Assembly: GCA_027307235.1 (NCBI GenBank)
Contig: DAHUXH010000016.1
Span: 28,178-92,177 of the forward strand
Direction: 5' to 3'
From: Vulcanimicrobiota bacterium
GTDB taxonomy: Bacteria; Vulcanimicrobiota; Vulcanimicrobiia; Vulcanimicrobiales; Vulcanimicrobiaceae
Length of the DNA: 64,000 nt
Shown here one piece after another: positions 16,908-26,707 of this stretch (its first letter is position 1; the number at the start of each line of letters is the position of its first letter). The notes under the pieces are model-generated. The model did no database searches. It was not told where the DNA came from and saw only the letters and a list, made by a program, of their open reading frames with translations. A program made the position numbers and the translations under genes.

Positions 16908-18086
16908 TTACGCCGGCAGCGCCTGTTCGACGTCGGCCAGCAGATCGCGCGTCGATTCGATGCCGCACGCCAGGCGCACCAGACCCGCGTCGATGCCGCG
17001 CTGCGCGAGTACTTCCTCCGATTCATAGGCGGCGAACATCGAGGCCGGATGCGTGACCAGGGTCTCGACCCCGCCCAGGCTCGGCGCTCGAGCCGCATGG
17101 CGCAGCTTGCCGACGAAGGCATCGGCCGCGGCATAGCCGCCTTTGAACCGGAAACTCAGCAAGCCGCCGAAGCCGGTCATCTGAGCCCGGGCGAGGTCGT
17201 GCTGCGGATGCGAGGGGAGGCCCGGATAGTTGACGCGGTCGATCGCCGGATGCGTTGCGAGAAACTCTGCGACGGCTTGTGCGTTGGCGTTGTGCTGCTT
17301 CATCCGCAGCGGGAGCGTGCGCATGCCGCGCAGCGCCAGCCACGCCTCGAACGGAGCCAGCGCCGAGCCGAGCAACACGGACGCGTGCCAGATGCGCTCG
17401 ATGAGATCATTGCTCCCCGAGATCGCGCCGGCGATCAGATCGGAGTGACCGCCGTGGTACTTGGTCGCGCTGTACATCACCAGATCGATGCCGAGCGCGA
17501 GCGGCTGCGCGTTGATCGGCGACGCAAGCGTGTTGTCGACGATCGTCAATGCGCCGTGGCTGCGCGCGAGCGCCGCGACTGCAGGCAGATCGGTGATGCC
17601 GAGCAACGGGTTGGACGGGGATTCGAGGACGACGAGCTTCGTGCGCGCGTCGATCTCGCGCGCGAATGCATCGGTATCCGCTTGATCGACGAACGCAACG
17701 TCGATGCCGAACCACTCCGGTGCGCGCTGCAAGAATCCGCCGACGCCCGGATAGAGCTGACGCTGCGCGACGATGCGCTCGCCATGGCGAACGCATGCCA
17801 GGATCGCGGTCGTCATCGCGGCCATTCCCGATGCGAACAGCATCGCGCGCTCCGCACCGTCGAGCGCCGCCACGACCGCCTCCGCCTGCGCGCGGGTCGG
17901 ATTACCGTAGCGCGTATAGAAGCGCTCGTGCATCGGCACCGAGGCCATCGCCGCGAACTCGAGCGCGTCGCTTGCCTTGAACGTTGACGTTTGGTACAGC
18001 GGCGCCGCCACCGCATGCGCATCGGCCAACGCCTCATCGGCGTGAATCGCGCGCGTTTCCATGTCGAGATCGCGAGATGACGACAT
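16908..18086 (-). CDS. Cys/Met metabolism PLP-dependent enzyme
   Basis: A 392-residue fold type I enzyme of the cystathionine gamma-synthase/lyase and methionine gamma-lyase family. Visible are [17 protein letters not shown], the LYPGVGGF loop with the active-site Tyr, [14 protein letters not shown]-type IVDNTLASP and the PLP Lys in [12 protein letters not shown]. The methionine gamma-lyase cysteine next to the active-site Tyr is absent (YPGV), so lyase or synthase cannot be decided. It lies 4 bases after meaB in the mutase operon, which hints at a 2-oxobutyrate or branched acyl-CoA route. ATG 18062 is an alternative start. Confidence 0.82.
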   Translation of the reverse strand: MSSSRDLDMETRAIHADEALADAHAVAAPLYQTSTFKASDALEFAAMASVPMHERFYTRYGNPTRAQAEAVVAALDGAERAMLFASGMAAMTTAILACVRHGERIVAQRQLYPGVGGFLQRAPEWFGIDVAFVDQADTDAFAREIDARTKLVVLESPSNPLLGITDLPAVAALARSHGALTIVDNTLASPINAQPLALGIDLVMYSATKYHGGHSDLIAGAISGSNDLIERIWHASVLLGSALAPFEAWLALRGMRTLPLRMKQHNANAQAVAEFLATHPAIDRVNYPGLPSHPQHDLARAQMTGFGGLLSFRFKGGYAAADAFVGKLRHAARAPSLGGVETLVTHPASMFAAYESEEVLAQRGIDAGLVRLACGIESTRDLLADVEQALPA

Positions 18087-18090
18087 ACCG

Positions 18091-19077
18091 TTACATCAAT
18101 CCCTTCACGCTCGCGCGCGGATGCGCCGCGGTCGAGATGTCTTCTTCGACCTCGCCGTGCACGCCGAAGCGGCTCAAGATGCGGTCGGCGAGCGCGTAGG
18201 GATCGAGACCGCCGGGTGACTCGACCCGCAGGTCGTGTTCGAGCCGTTTCTGTAATTTGCCCATCGCGAGTTGCCGCACTTGATGCGCGAACGCCTCGCG
18301 CCGCCGCGTCTCGATCTCACCGGTCTCGTTGAGATACGCGGTGTGTTTTTCGATCGCGTCCCAGAGTGCGTCGATCCCTTCGCCGGTGGTCGCTTGCGTG
18401 GTCACGAGTTCGGGCACCCAGCCAGCGAAATCGAGCATCTCCATCATCGAGCGAATCTCGCGGCGTAATTGATTGGCCATCGGGTGGTCGGCCTTGTTGA
18501 CGACGAAGATGTCCGCGATCTCCATGATGCCCGCTTTGATCACTTGAATCGAATCGCCGCTGCCGGGTTGCAGCGCGACCAGCGTCGTCTGCGCCAGTTC
18601 CGCGATCTCGATCTCGCTCTGCCCGACACCGACGGTCTCGATCAGCACCACGTCCAATCCAAAAGCATCCATGAGCGCCACCGCGTCGGCGGTCGCGCCG
18701 GAAAGTCCGCCGAGATGCCCGCGGCTGGCCATCGAGCGGATGAAAACATCGGGGTCCGTGAAGTGTTCGGTGAGACGAATGCGATCGCCGAGCAAAGCAC
18801 CGTGCGAAAACGGCGACGACGGATCGACCGAGATCACGCCCACGCTCTTGTGCAGCGAACGTGCCTTCTTCACCAATGCCGACGAGAGCGTCGACTTTCC
18901 GACACCCGGCGGACCGGTCAGACCGATCGTCATCGCACGCCCGGTTCGCGCATACAGATGGCGGATGAGCGCGGCGCCGTGGCCGGATTCGGAGAGCGAG
19001 ATGGCGCGGGCCAGCGCGCGCGGACGTTTGGCCTCAAAATCGCGCAGCAGCGCGTCGAGCGTGGATTCGTTGATCAA
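18091..19077 (-). CDS. meaB: MeaB-type GTPase chaperone of B12 mutase
   Basis: This 328-residue G3E GTPase protects and loads adenosylcobalamin mutases. It has Walker A GPPGVGKST at about 55-63, the VDPSSPFSHGALLGDRIRL segment, ETVGVGQSE as the switch, and NKAD. The length matches MeaB/ArgK family members. The only supported start is TTG 19077. It is the first gene of the operon with the mutase subunits, which fits its role. No ribosome site is visible before the TTG, and it is divergent from the serine hydrolase gene. Confidence 0.93.
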   Translation of the reverse strand: MINESTLDALLRDFEAKRPRALARAISLSESGHGAALIRHLYARTGRAMTIGLTGPPGVGKSTLSSALVKKARSLHKSVGVISVDPSSPFSHGALLGDRIRLTEHFTDPDVFIRSMASRGHLGGLSGATADAVALMDAFGLDVVLIETVGVGQSEIEIAELAQTTLVALQPGSGDSIQVIKAGIMEIADIFVVNKADHPMANQLRREIRSMMEMLDFAGWVPELVTTQATTGEGIDALWDAIEKHTAYLNETGEIETRRREAFAHQVRQLAMGKLQKRLEHDLRVESPGGLDPYALADRILSRFGVHGEVEEDISTAAHPRASVKGLM

Positions 19078-19129
19078 AGCACCGAAGGATTGCGACCCTC
19101 CCCGTGGCGGACCTCCCCGCCGGCGTGCT

Positions 19130-20131
19130 TTGGCCGCCGTCTGGGTACCGCTCGCACTGCTCGCGGCATGCGCGTCGCTCGCGCCCGCCTACGCGCGGTC
19201 GATCACACCGAGCCAAGCCGCGCGCGTGGACGCGATCGTCCGCTACGTCATGCGCGACCGCGCGATCCCCGGCGCCGCGGTCGGCATCGCGACGCGCGAC
19301 GGCACGATCTTCATGCGCGGCTACGGCGCGCACGTCACCGCGCGCACCGTCTTCGCGGTCGGATCGCTCACCAAACTCTTCACCAGTGCGCTCGTCGAGC
19401 GGCTCGTCGCGCGTGGACTGCTGCACCGCACGGATACGGTCGGCATGTTCGAACCGCAGTTCCTTGCGTGGCGCGCGATCACGATCGCGCAGTTACTCGA
19501 ACAGACCAGCGGCATACCCGACTACGCGCAGCTTGCGTCGTTCAACCGATCGCGGCGCGTGCCGATCGCGCCCGATGCGCTCTTGGCATCGGTGGCGTCG
19601 CTGCCGCTCGACCAAACGCCCGGATCGGCCCTCGATTACTCGAATACCAACGACGTGCTGCTGGCCGTGATCGCGCAGCGCGTGACGCATGTGCCGTACC
19701 AAGCGCTGCTGCAACGGACGCTGCTGCGCCCGCTGCAGCTGAATCGCACGCACGTCGCATACCCGTATCTCTTGCCGGCCGGCGCCGCCGTCAGCGCCGT
19801 GCCGCCCGGTTCGCCGACGCTTGCATTCGGCGCGGCCGATCTGGCGTCAAACGTTCCCGACCTGCTCGCGTTCATCACCCTGCGTCTGCACGATCCACAG
19901 TTCTTACGAGGCAATGCGAGGGCCGGATATGAAGACGGGCTGATGCTCGGAACGCTCTGGGGGCGGCGGGTCGCCTACGCGAGCGGTTACGTCGCCGGTT
20001 TCTCCGCGTATGCGTTCGTTGAACCGCGCGCGCGACTCGCGGTGGTGGTGCTCGCCGATGCGGATGCCGTCGATCTCGGTCCGCTCGCGCAAAGCGTCGC
20101 GGCCATCGCGTTGGGGATCCCCGACGCGTGA
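19130..20131 (+). CDS. secreted serine hydrolase, beta-lactamase/penicillin-binding-like
   Basis: A 333-residue protein with a signal peptide (start TTG 19130, then AAVWVPLALLAACASLAPAYA). The fold is that of class C beta-lactamase/PBP-like esterases: catalytic SxxK as VGSLTKLFTS, QLLEQTSGIPDY, and the YxN motif as DYSNTN. Substrates in this family range from D-Ala peptides to esters and lactams, so none is assigned. An LAAC lipobox-like run could make it a lipoprotein. It overlaps the GH125 gene by GTGA. The TTG is inferred because upstream sequence in the frame is not protein-like. Confidence 0.75.
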   Translation: MAAVWVPLALLAACASLAPAYARSITPSQAARVDAIVRYVMRDRAIPGAAVGIATRDGTIFMRGYGAHVTARTVFAVGSLTKLFTSALVERLVARGLLHRTDTVGMFEPQFLAWRAITIAQLLEQTSGIPDYAQLASFNRSRRVPIAPDALLASVASLPLDQTPGSALDYSNTNDVLLAVIAQRVTHVPYQALLQRTLLRPLQLNRTHVAYPYLLPAGAAVSAVPPGSPTLAFGAADLASNVPDLLAFITLRLHDPQFLRGNARAGYEDGLMLGTLWGRRVAYASGYVAGFSAYAFVEPRARLAVVVLADADAVDLGPLAQSVAAIALGIPDA

Positions 20132-21519
20132 ACGCGCGGTTGCGCGTTCCGGGGGTCGCGGCGCTGATTGTCCTGGTCGTCTTCGGATGCGCGCTGCGGG
20201 CCGGCGCGCAGAGTCTATGGCTTCCGCTCACCGGCCATCGCATCCGGCCGATCGATCCGGAGGCGCTCTTTCACACGCTCTTCCACGACGTCTTCCTCGA
20301 AAGCGACGGCACGACGTACGTGCAGACCGGCGATATCCCGGCGATGTGGCTGCGTGACTCGTCGCAGCAAATGCTGCCGTACGTGCGCTTTCAAAGCATC
20401 TACCCGAGTTTGCGGCCGCGCTTCACCGGCGTCATCGAGCGCAATGCCCGCAACATTCTGCTCGACTCTTACGCCAACGCCTTCCAAGAGAGCGGGCACG
20501 TTTGGGAACGCAAATGGGAGCCGGATTCGCTTGCGTGGCCGGTACTGCTCGCCTCAGTCTACTGGAGAACGGCGCGCGATCGCTCGATCTTCACCGGCAC
20601 GCTGCACAAAGCGCTCGCGACGATCGTCGACACGTATGCCTGCGAGCAACACCATTCGTCCTGCGGACGCTACGCATATTCGTACCATGTCTCGACGCAC
20701 GAGGAATACAACGAACGCACCGGATTGATCTGGAGCGGTTTTCGTCCATCGGATGACCCGGTCGCGTATCGTTTCAACATCCCGCAAAACATGATCGCGG
20801 TCGTCGGGCTGCGCGCCATCGCATCGCTTGCCGTCGACGGCTATGGCGACACCGGCCTTGCGCAACGCGCGTCGGACGTGGCGAGGAGTGTTTATCTCGG
20901 CATCGCGACGTACGGCCGCATGTACGACGCGAAACGGAAGTACGCGATCTATGCATATGAGGTCGACGGATACGGCGGTGCGAAGGCGATGGACGACGCC
21001 AACATTCCCAACTTGCTCACGCTGCCGTACATCGGCTGGTGCTCTGCATACGATCCGTTGTACTTGCAGACGCGAGCGTTCGTGTTGAGTCACGACAACC
21101 CGTATTATTTCTCCGGCCGTTACGCGGCGGGTCTGGGCAGTCCGCACACGCCGGCGGGATACGTGTGGCCGCTCGGGATCATCGGCCGCGCGCTGACGTC
21201 GACGTCGTCGGCCGAGATCAGCGAAGCGTTGACGGAATTGGACGAAACGCAAGCCGGCAGCACGCTCTTCCACGAGAGCTTCAACCCCGATGCGTTCTGG
21301 AAATTCACGCGACCGGAATTCGGTTGGGCCGACGCTCTCGGCGCGGAGTTGCTCTTTCGCACCCTGGCGGGGTACGAGACCGATCCATTCATCGACGGGA
21401 CGATCGTGCCGTTCGAGCAGTACTATCGGACGCCGGCGCTGGCCGGCCCCGAGACGCAGTTGGAGAATCGCGCGCTCGTGATCGCCGCCCTCGGCCGCCT
21501 CTTGAGCGAAAACCGCTAG
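20128..21519 (+). CDS. GH125 exo-alpha-1,6-mannosidase-like glycoside hydrolase, secreted
   Basis: The 463-residue protein starts with a signal peptide (GVAALIVLVVFGCALRAGAQ). GH125 motifs are present in order: TGDIPAMWLRDSSQQ with the acid residue region, WERKWEPDSLAWP, TGLIWSGFRPSDDP, MDDANIPNLLTLPYIG, GSPHTPAGYVWPLGI, ESFNPDAFWKFTRPEFGWA. GH125 enzymes are inverting alpha-1,6-mannosidases acting on mannans or N-glycans. The GTG start overlaps the upstream stop. It probably degrades external mannose polymers, a role that does not link obviously with the tricorn gene. Confidence 0.85.
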   Translation: MNARLRVPGVAALIVLVVFGCALRAGAQSLWLPLTGHRIRPIDPEALFHTLFHDVFLESDGTTYVQTGDIPAMWLRDSSQQMLPYVRFQSIYPSLRPRFTGVIERNARNILLDSYANAFQESGHVWERKWEPDSLAWPVLLASVYWRTARDRSIFTGTLHKALATIVDTYACEQHHSSCGRYAYSYHVSTHEEYNERTGLIWSGFRPSDDPVAYRFNIPQNMIAVVGLRAIASLAVDGYGDTGLAQRASDVARSVYLGIATYGRMYDAKRKYAIYAYEVDGYGGAKAMDDANIPNLLTLPYIGWCSAYDPLYLQTRAFVLSHDNPYYFSGRYAAGLGSPHTPAGYVWPLGIIGRALTSTSSAEISEALTELDETQAGSTLFHESFNPDAFWKFTRPEFGWADALGAELLFRTLAGYETDPFIDGTIVPFEQYYRTPALAGPETQLENRALVIAALGRLLSENR

Positions 21520-21575
21520 CAGCCGGAGCAAGCGGGCGGAACGCCTTAGGCTCCGCCCGAATCACGGGGACCGTG

Positions 21576-24500
21576 ATGAATGAAGGCTACTACCGCCATC
21601 CGGCAATCGCGGGCGACCGCATCGTGTTCGTCTGCGAAGACGACCTCTGGAGCGTCTCGGCCAACGGCGGTACGGCGACGCGCCTGACGGCCAGCTTCGG
21701 CTCCTGTTCATCGCCGCGTCTCTCACCGGACGGGCGGACCATCGCATTCATCTCCACCGACGACGGCAATCCGGAACTTTATGTGATGCCGAGCGACGGT
21801 GGTGTGCCGGTGCGCCTGAGCTTTCTCGGATCGACCCTCGCGAGTACCGTTGGGTGGAGCATCGACGGTGAGACGATTTTCTTCGTCGCCAACGCGAACG
21901 TCTGGTACGAACGCGAAACACGCGGCTTTGCCGTCTCACGTCGCGGCGGCGAACCGCGCGAACTCAATCTCGGCCACATGAAGTCGTTTTCGTTTGGACC
22001 CAACGGTGCGATGGTGATCGGCCGCAATGCCGAGGACCCGGCCCGCTGGAAACGCTATCGCGGGGGTACTGCCGGCGAAGTGTGGATCGACGTCGCGGGA
22101 CGCGGCGAGTTCGAGCGCATGCGGCTGCCTGACGGCAACCCGGTGCTGCCGATGTGGATCGGCGAACGCATCTTCTTCCAGAGCGACCACGAAGGAATAT
22201 CCAATCTCTATTCGTGCGCCTACGATGCGAGCGACGTGCACCGTCATACGCACGAGAGCGACTACTACGCGCGTCACGCCTCCACCGACGGATCGCGCAT
22301 CGTGTATTCGGCCGGCGGGCGGATCGTGCTCTACGACGTCGCGAGCGACACCGCGCGCGACGTGATGATCGCGGCGCCATCGGCCGCGCCGCAGACGGCG
22401 CGCCGCTTCGTCGAGGCCGGTGACGACCTCGAGGATTTCGCTCCCAGTCCGGACGGCACGCTGCTGGCGTTGATCGCGCGCGGACAGCCGTATACGATGC
22501 CGCTGTTCGATGGCGCGGTCGTGCACCACGGCATCGGCAGCCGCGCGCGCTATCGTTTGGCGCAATGGCTGCGCGACGGCAAGCACTTCGCCTGTGTCAC
22601 CGACATCAACGGTTTCGAGCAGATCGCGCTGCACAGCGCCGACGCGAGCGAAGCACCGCGGCTGATTACGTCCGGCGACATCGGTCGCGTCACCGAACTC
22701 GTCGTCTCGCCCACGGACGACGTCATCGCCTTCGCGAATCACCGTCATGAATTATGCGCGCTCGATCTGGAGGACGGCCGCGTCCGCGTGCTCGACCGCA
22801 GCGACGCGCACCGGATTCTCGACATCACGTTCTCACCTGACGGCCGCTTCATCGCCTACGTGTGGTGGCCGCGCGAAGGCACGTCGATCGTGCGCGTAGC
22901 CAAGCTCAAGTCGGGCAAAGTGCATGACGTGACCCCGCCGCTGCGCACCGATTCTTCGCCCGCATGGGATCCCGATGGAAAGTATCTGTACTTTCTTTCG
23001 ACGCGGGATTTCAATCCGGTCTACGACGCGCTGCAGTTCGACCTCAGCTTTCCGCAGGCGACCCGGCCGTTCGTCGTCACGCTGCGCTCCGATGTGCCTT
23101 CACCGTTCGTCCCCGAAATCAAGCCGATTCATCGCGATCACGACCACGACCGCGATCGCGACGACGAAAAACCGAAGAAGAGCGCCGACCTCGTCATCGA
23201 CTTCGACGGCATCGCCGGACGCGTGCTCGGTTTTCCCGTCGAGGAAGGCGAGTACGGTCAACTGGTCGCCGCGAAAGGGCGCGTGCTGTTCACGCGCTTT
23301 CCGGTGCACGGCATCAAGCCGGCCGATCGCTCCTGGGACGAAGAGGAAGAGCTCGGCACGCTGCTCGCCTACGATTTCGAACAGCAACGCTGCGCAACCG
23401 TCGCGCAGGACGTCGGCACGATCTGCATGGGCGCCGACGGCCACACGCTGATCTACTCCTCGCACGATCGTCTGCGCGCGATCGACGCACTTGCCGACAT
23501 CCCCGAGGAAGGCGAAGAGCACAAGCCGTCGCACGAAGCCGGCCGCAAGAGCGGATTCATCGACCTTGGGCGCGTGGCGATCGAAGTGACGCCGCGCGAC
23601 GAATGGGCTCAGATGTACCGCGAAGCCTGGCGCTTGCAGACCGAGCAGTTCTGGGTCGAGGACATGAGCGACATCGACTGGGATCGCGTCTACGACCGGT
23701 ATAAGTTGGTGCTCGAACGCGTACGCACACGCGCGGAACTCTCCGACCTGATCTGGGAGATGCAGGGCGAACTCGGCACCTCGCATGCGTACGAATTCGG
23801 CGGCGATCTGCGCGTGCCGCCGCAGTATCAGTCCGGTTTTCTCGGCGCCGATCTGCGGTACGACGCCGACGGCGACGTGTGGCGGATCGATCGTATCTAT
23901 CGAGGCGACTCATGGAATCGCGAGAGCGATTCGCCGCTAGCCGAACCGGGTCTCGACATTCATGAAGGCGATGCCATCTGCGCGATCGGAGGCAAACGTC
24001 TCTCACGCGACGATTCGCCCGGACGCGCGCTCGTCAATGCCGCCAGCAAGCCGATCGGCATCACGGTGAAGTCGCGCAAAGGCACCGAACGCACGGTACT
24101 CGTGACCGCGCTGCGCAGCGAGTCAGCGCTGCGCTATCGCGCGTGGGTCGAGGAACATCGCCGCTACGTCCACGAGCGCACCAACGGCCAGGTCGGCTAC
24201 GTGCACGTTCCCGACATGGGGCCGTGGGGCTTCGCCGAGTTTCACCGCGGATTTCTAACGGAGTTCGACCGCAAGGGACTGATCGTCGACGTACGCTACA
24301 ATCGCGGCGGTCACGTCTCGCCGCTCTTGCTCGAGAAGCTGGCGCGTAAACGCGTGGGCTACGACGTGCCGCGCTACGGCCGTCCGATTCCGTACCCGCC
24401 CGAATCCGTCGGCGGACCGATCGTTGCCTTGACCAATCAGTTCGCCGGCTCCGACGGTGACATTTTCAGCCACTGCTTCAAGCTCTACAAGATCGGGCCG

Positions 24501-24803
24501 CTGGTCGGGAAACGCACCTGGGGCGGCGTGATCGGCATCAGCCCCTATCACCGGCTGGTCGACGGCGCGATCACCACCCAGCCGGAGTACTCGTTCTGGT
24601 TTGCCGACGCCGGCTGGAAGGTCGAGAACTACGGCACCGATCCCGACTACGACGTCGATATCGCTCCGCACGACTATCGCGACGGCAAGGACCCGCAGAT
24701 CGAATTCGCCCTGCGTCTGATGGGCCGAGCCTTGGAAGAACATGCGCCGCCGATGCCCGACCTGTCAACGAAGCCCTCGCTGCCTCTGCCGACGCTCGTG
24801 TAG
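21576..24803 (+). CDS. tricorn protease homologue
   Basis: A 1075-residue protein with the full tricorn layout: an N-terminal six- and then seven-bladed propeller built of repeats such as SPRLSPDGRTIAFIS, a PDZ-like region near 760-840 (LGADLRYDADGD), and a C-terminal S41-type protease core. The catalytic elements are GTSHAYEFGGD (Ser-His pair), FAGSDGDIFSHCFK (nucleophile Ser) and VENYGTDPDYDVDI (Glu). Tricorn cuts oligopeptides released by the proteasome or by ClpP/Lon. A His/Asp-rich segment HRDHDHDRDRDDE around residue 515 is unusual. The start is ATG 21576, with GTG 21573 possible. Confidence 0.92.
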   Translation: MNEGYYRHPAIAGDRIVFVCEDDLWSVSANGGTATRLTASFGSCSSPRLSPDGRTIAFISTDDGNPELYVMPSDGGVPVRLSFLGSTLASTVGWSIDGETIFFVANANVWYERETRGFAVSRRGGEPRELNLGHMKSFSFGPNGAMVIGRNAEDPARWKRYRGGTAGEVWIDVAGRGEFERMRLPDGNPVLPMWIGERIFFQSDHEGISNLYSCAYDASDVHRHTHESDYYARHASTDGSRIVYSAGGRIVLYDVASDTARDVMIAAPSAAPQTARRFVEAGDDLEDFAPSPDGTLLALIARGQPYTMPLFDGAVVHHGIGSRARYRLAQWLRDGKHFACVTDINGFEQIALHSADASEAPRLITSGDIGRVTELVVSPTDDVIAFANHRHELCALDLEDGRVRVLDRSDAHRILDITFSPDGRFIAYVWWPREGTSIVRVAKLKSGKVHDVTPPLRTDSSPAWDPDGKYLYFLSTRDFNPVYDALQFDLSFPQATRPFVVTLRSDVPSPFVPEIKPIHRDHDHDRDRDDEKPKKSADLVIDFDGIAGRVLGFPVEEGEYGQLVAAKGRVLFTRFPVHGIKPADRSWDEEEELGTLLAYDFEQQRCATVAQDVGTICMGADGHTLIYSSHDRLRAIDALADIPEEGEEHKPSHEAGRKSGFIDLGRVAIEVTPRDEWAQMYREAWRLQTEQFWVEDMSDIDWDRVYDRYKLVLERVRTRAELSDLIWEMQGELGTSHAYEFGGDLRVPPQYQSGFLGADLRYDADGDVWRIDRIYRGDSWNRESDSPLAEPGLDIHEGDAICAIGGKRLSRDDSPGRALVNAASKPIGITVKSRKGTERTVLVTALRSESALRYRAWVEEHRRYVHERTNGQVGYVHVPDMGPWGFAEFHRGFLTEFDRKGLIVDVRYNRGGHVSPLLLEKLARKRVGYDVPRYGRPIPYPPESVGGPIVALTNQFAGSDGDIFSHCFKLYKIGPLVGKRTWGGVIGISPYHRLVDGAITTQPEYSFWFADAGWKVENYGTDPDYDVDIAPHDYRDGKDPQIEFALRLMGRALEEHAPPMPDLSTKPSLPLPTLV

Positions 24804-24851
24804 CCGCTTCGCCCCGCGCATATCCCGCTCGTCACCGGCGCGTTGACGGCG

Positions 24852-25958
24852 ATGCGTGCGGAGCGTTATGACGAGGGAGTGAAACACCGTCGTTTTGCAA
24901 CCGGGCTTACGCTCTTCGCGCTCTTCACGGCGATCGGGCTGCTGCTCACCGTCTCAGGATACTTGGCCGACCTCGCGCAGCAGCATTACGGAACGATGGC
25001 GTTGCGCCTGACGGAGGAGATGGTCGGGTCGTACACGGCGCTTGCGCTGCTGCCGTTCATCATCTGGTTCGCCCGCCGATTTCGGTTGCGCGCCGAGAAC
25101 TGGGTGTCGATACTCGCCTTGACGATTGCCGCCGCTCTGCTCTACTCGGGCGTCCACACGACGATTAACGCGCTCGGCCGCGACCTCGTGTCACGGCTGA
25201 CAGGGCAAGGTCCCTATGACTATGGGATCATGTTCTATCGCTATCCGATGGAAGCAGCCAAGGACGTCCTGTACTTCACCATCTTCGTCATGAGCATCAA
25301 TTTCATTGACGGTCTGAAAACTGCGCGCCAGGCCGAGATCGCCGCCGCCGAACTACAAACCAAGCTGGCCGACGCCAAGATCGAAAATCTCCAGCTCCAA
25401 CTGCATCCGCATTTCTTGTTCAACACACTCAACGCGATCTCGTCGGTGATGTATGAAGATGTGCCAAAAGCCGATGAGATGCTATCGAAATTAAGCGACT
25501 TCTTGCGCACGGTCCTCGGGTCGAGCGGCGTTCACGAAGTTCCGCTCGCGCAAGAACTGGCCGTCGAACACATGTATGTCGACATCATGAAGACGCGACT
25601 TGAGCGCAATCTCGCGCTTGACGTTCACGTCGACGAAGCGGCGCAGGGCGCGCTCGTGCCGTTCATGCTGCTGCAACCGCTCCTCGAAAACAGCATCCGT
25701 CACGGTATGGCGGATGCCCGTTCATCGATCGCGCTGGATATTGCGGTGCAGCGCCGCAACGGATCGCTCGTCATCGAACTCTGCGACGACGGCTGCGGCT
25801 TCACGTCGGCGAAGACGGGCGGAATCGGCTTGCGCAACGTCGCCTCACGGCTCGAACACCTCTACGGCGACGGCGCGTATTTCAGCATTGAACCGCGCTA
25901 TGAAGGCGGCACCCGGGCGACCATGATCTTCCCGTTTGCCGGGGGAAGCCCGGCATGA
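24852..25958 (+). CDS. LytS-type sensor histidine kinase
   Basis: The 368-residue kinase has four hydrophobic segments in its first 150 residues, a coiled linker (AEIAAAELQTKLADAKIENL), the phospho-acceptor block LQLHPHFLFNTLNAIS around 185, then LLENSIRHG and a GCGF/GIGLRNV nucleotide site. This is the His_kinase (LytS/AgrC-like) arrangement. Its stop overlaps the start of the LytTR regulator (ATGA), so the two form one signalling pair. ATG 24852 is chosen; TTG 24843 and GTG 24879 are in frame. No extracytoplasmic sensor domain of note is seen. Confidence 0.85.
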   Translation: MRAERYDEGVKHRRFATGLTLFALFTAIGLLLTVSGYLADLAQQHYGTMALRLTEEMVGSYTALALLPFIIWFARRFRLRAENWVSILALTIAAALLYSGVHTTINALGRDLVSRLTGQGPYDYGIMFYRYPMEAAKDVLYFTIFVMSINFIDGLKTARQAEIAAAELQTKLADAKIENLQLQLHPHFLFNTLNAISSVMYEDVPKADEMLSKLSDFLRTVLGSSGVHEVPLAQELAVEHMYVDIMKTRLERNLALDVHVDEAAQGALVPFMLLQPLLENSIRHGMADARSSIALDIAVQRRNGSLVIELCDDGCGFTSAKTGGIGLRNVASRLEHLYGDGAYFSIEPRYEGGTRATMIFPFAGGSPA

Positions 25959-26707
25959 ACATCTCTGTCCTGGTCGCCGACGATGAAGCTCCCGCGCGGC
26001 GCAAGCTGCTGAGATTTCTCCGCGAACACGATGACATCACCGTCGTCGCCGAAGCGAGCAACGGCATCGATGCAATCGACTTGATCGCGATGACCAAGCC
26101 GCAGATCGTCTTTCTCGACATCCACATGCCCGATCTCGACGGACTCGGCGTCGCGCAGACGCTCGTGAACTCGGAGAACCCGCCCTCGATCGTGTTCGTC
26201 ACCGCCTACGATCAGTATGCGATCAAAGCGTTCGAAGTGAGCGCGCTCGACTATCTTCTCAAGCCCTATGACCACGAGCGCTTCGAGCGCGCGCTCGCGC
26301 GGGCACGCACTTTCGTTCAACAGGCGCCGAACACCGAGCACCTGGCGACCATGCTCTCCGCGCTTCGCCACGACGAAAAATACGTGCGTCGACTCCTGAT
26401 TCCGAACGAAGGACGCTCGTTTTTCGTTTCGACGCAAGACATCATACGTTTGGAATCGGATGGCAACAACGTCTCCGTCCACACCGCACGTGGCAGCTAC
26501 TCGCTGCGCGCGACGCTGGAGTCGATCGAATCACGACTCGATCCGGCGGTGTTCGCTCGCGTCCACCGCTCGCACGTCGTGAACATCGACCACATCGCCG
26601 AGATCCATCCGTGGTTCCACGGCGACTACAAGATCTTGATGCGCGATCGCACCGAGATCGCCTGGAGCCGCCGCTATGCGGTCAAACGTCCCGACCTCCT
26701 GAAATAA
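25955..26707 (+). CDS. LytTR-family response regulator
   Basis: A 250-residue regulator with a receiver domain (phospho-acceptor D55 in FLDIHMPD, acidic VADDEAP at 8-14, K103 in LLKPYD) and a C-terminal LytTR DNA-binding domain. The latter contains IRLESDGNNVSVHT, FARVHRSHVVNIDHI and the final WSRRYAVKRP. It is the partner of the kinase that precedes it. LytTR proteins often control membrane or competence genes, but the target here is unknown. Confidence 0.92.
   Translation: MNISVLVADDEAPARRKLLRFLREHDDITVVAEASNGIDAIDLIAMTKPQIVFLDIHMPDLDGLGVAQTLVNSENPPSIVFVTAYDQYAIKAFEVSALDYLLKPYDHERFERALARARTFVQQAPNTEHLATMLSALRHDEKYVRRLLIPNEGRSFFVSTQDIIRLESDGNNVSVHTARGSYSLRATLESIESRLDPAVFARVHRSHVVNIDHIAEIHPWFHGDYKILMRDRTEIAWSRRYAVKRPDLLK

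Noticed and set aside
18671..19129. Extended N-terminus of the serine hydrolase to 18671
   Set aside because: It is antisense to meaB; the signal peptide begins at TTG 19130.
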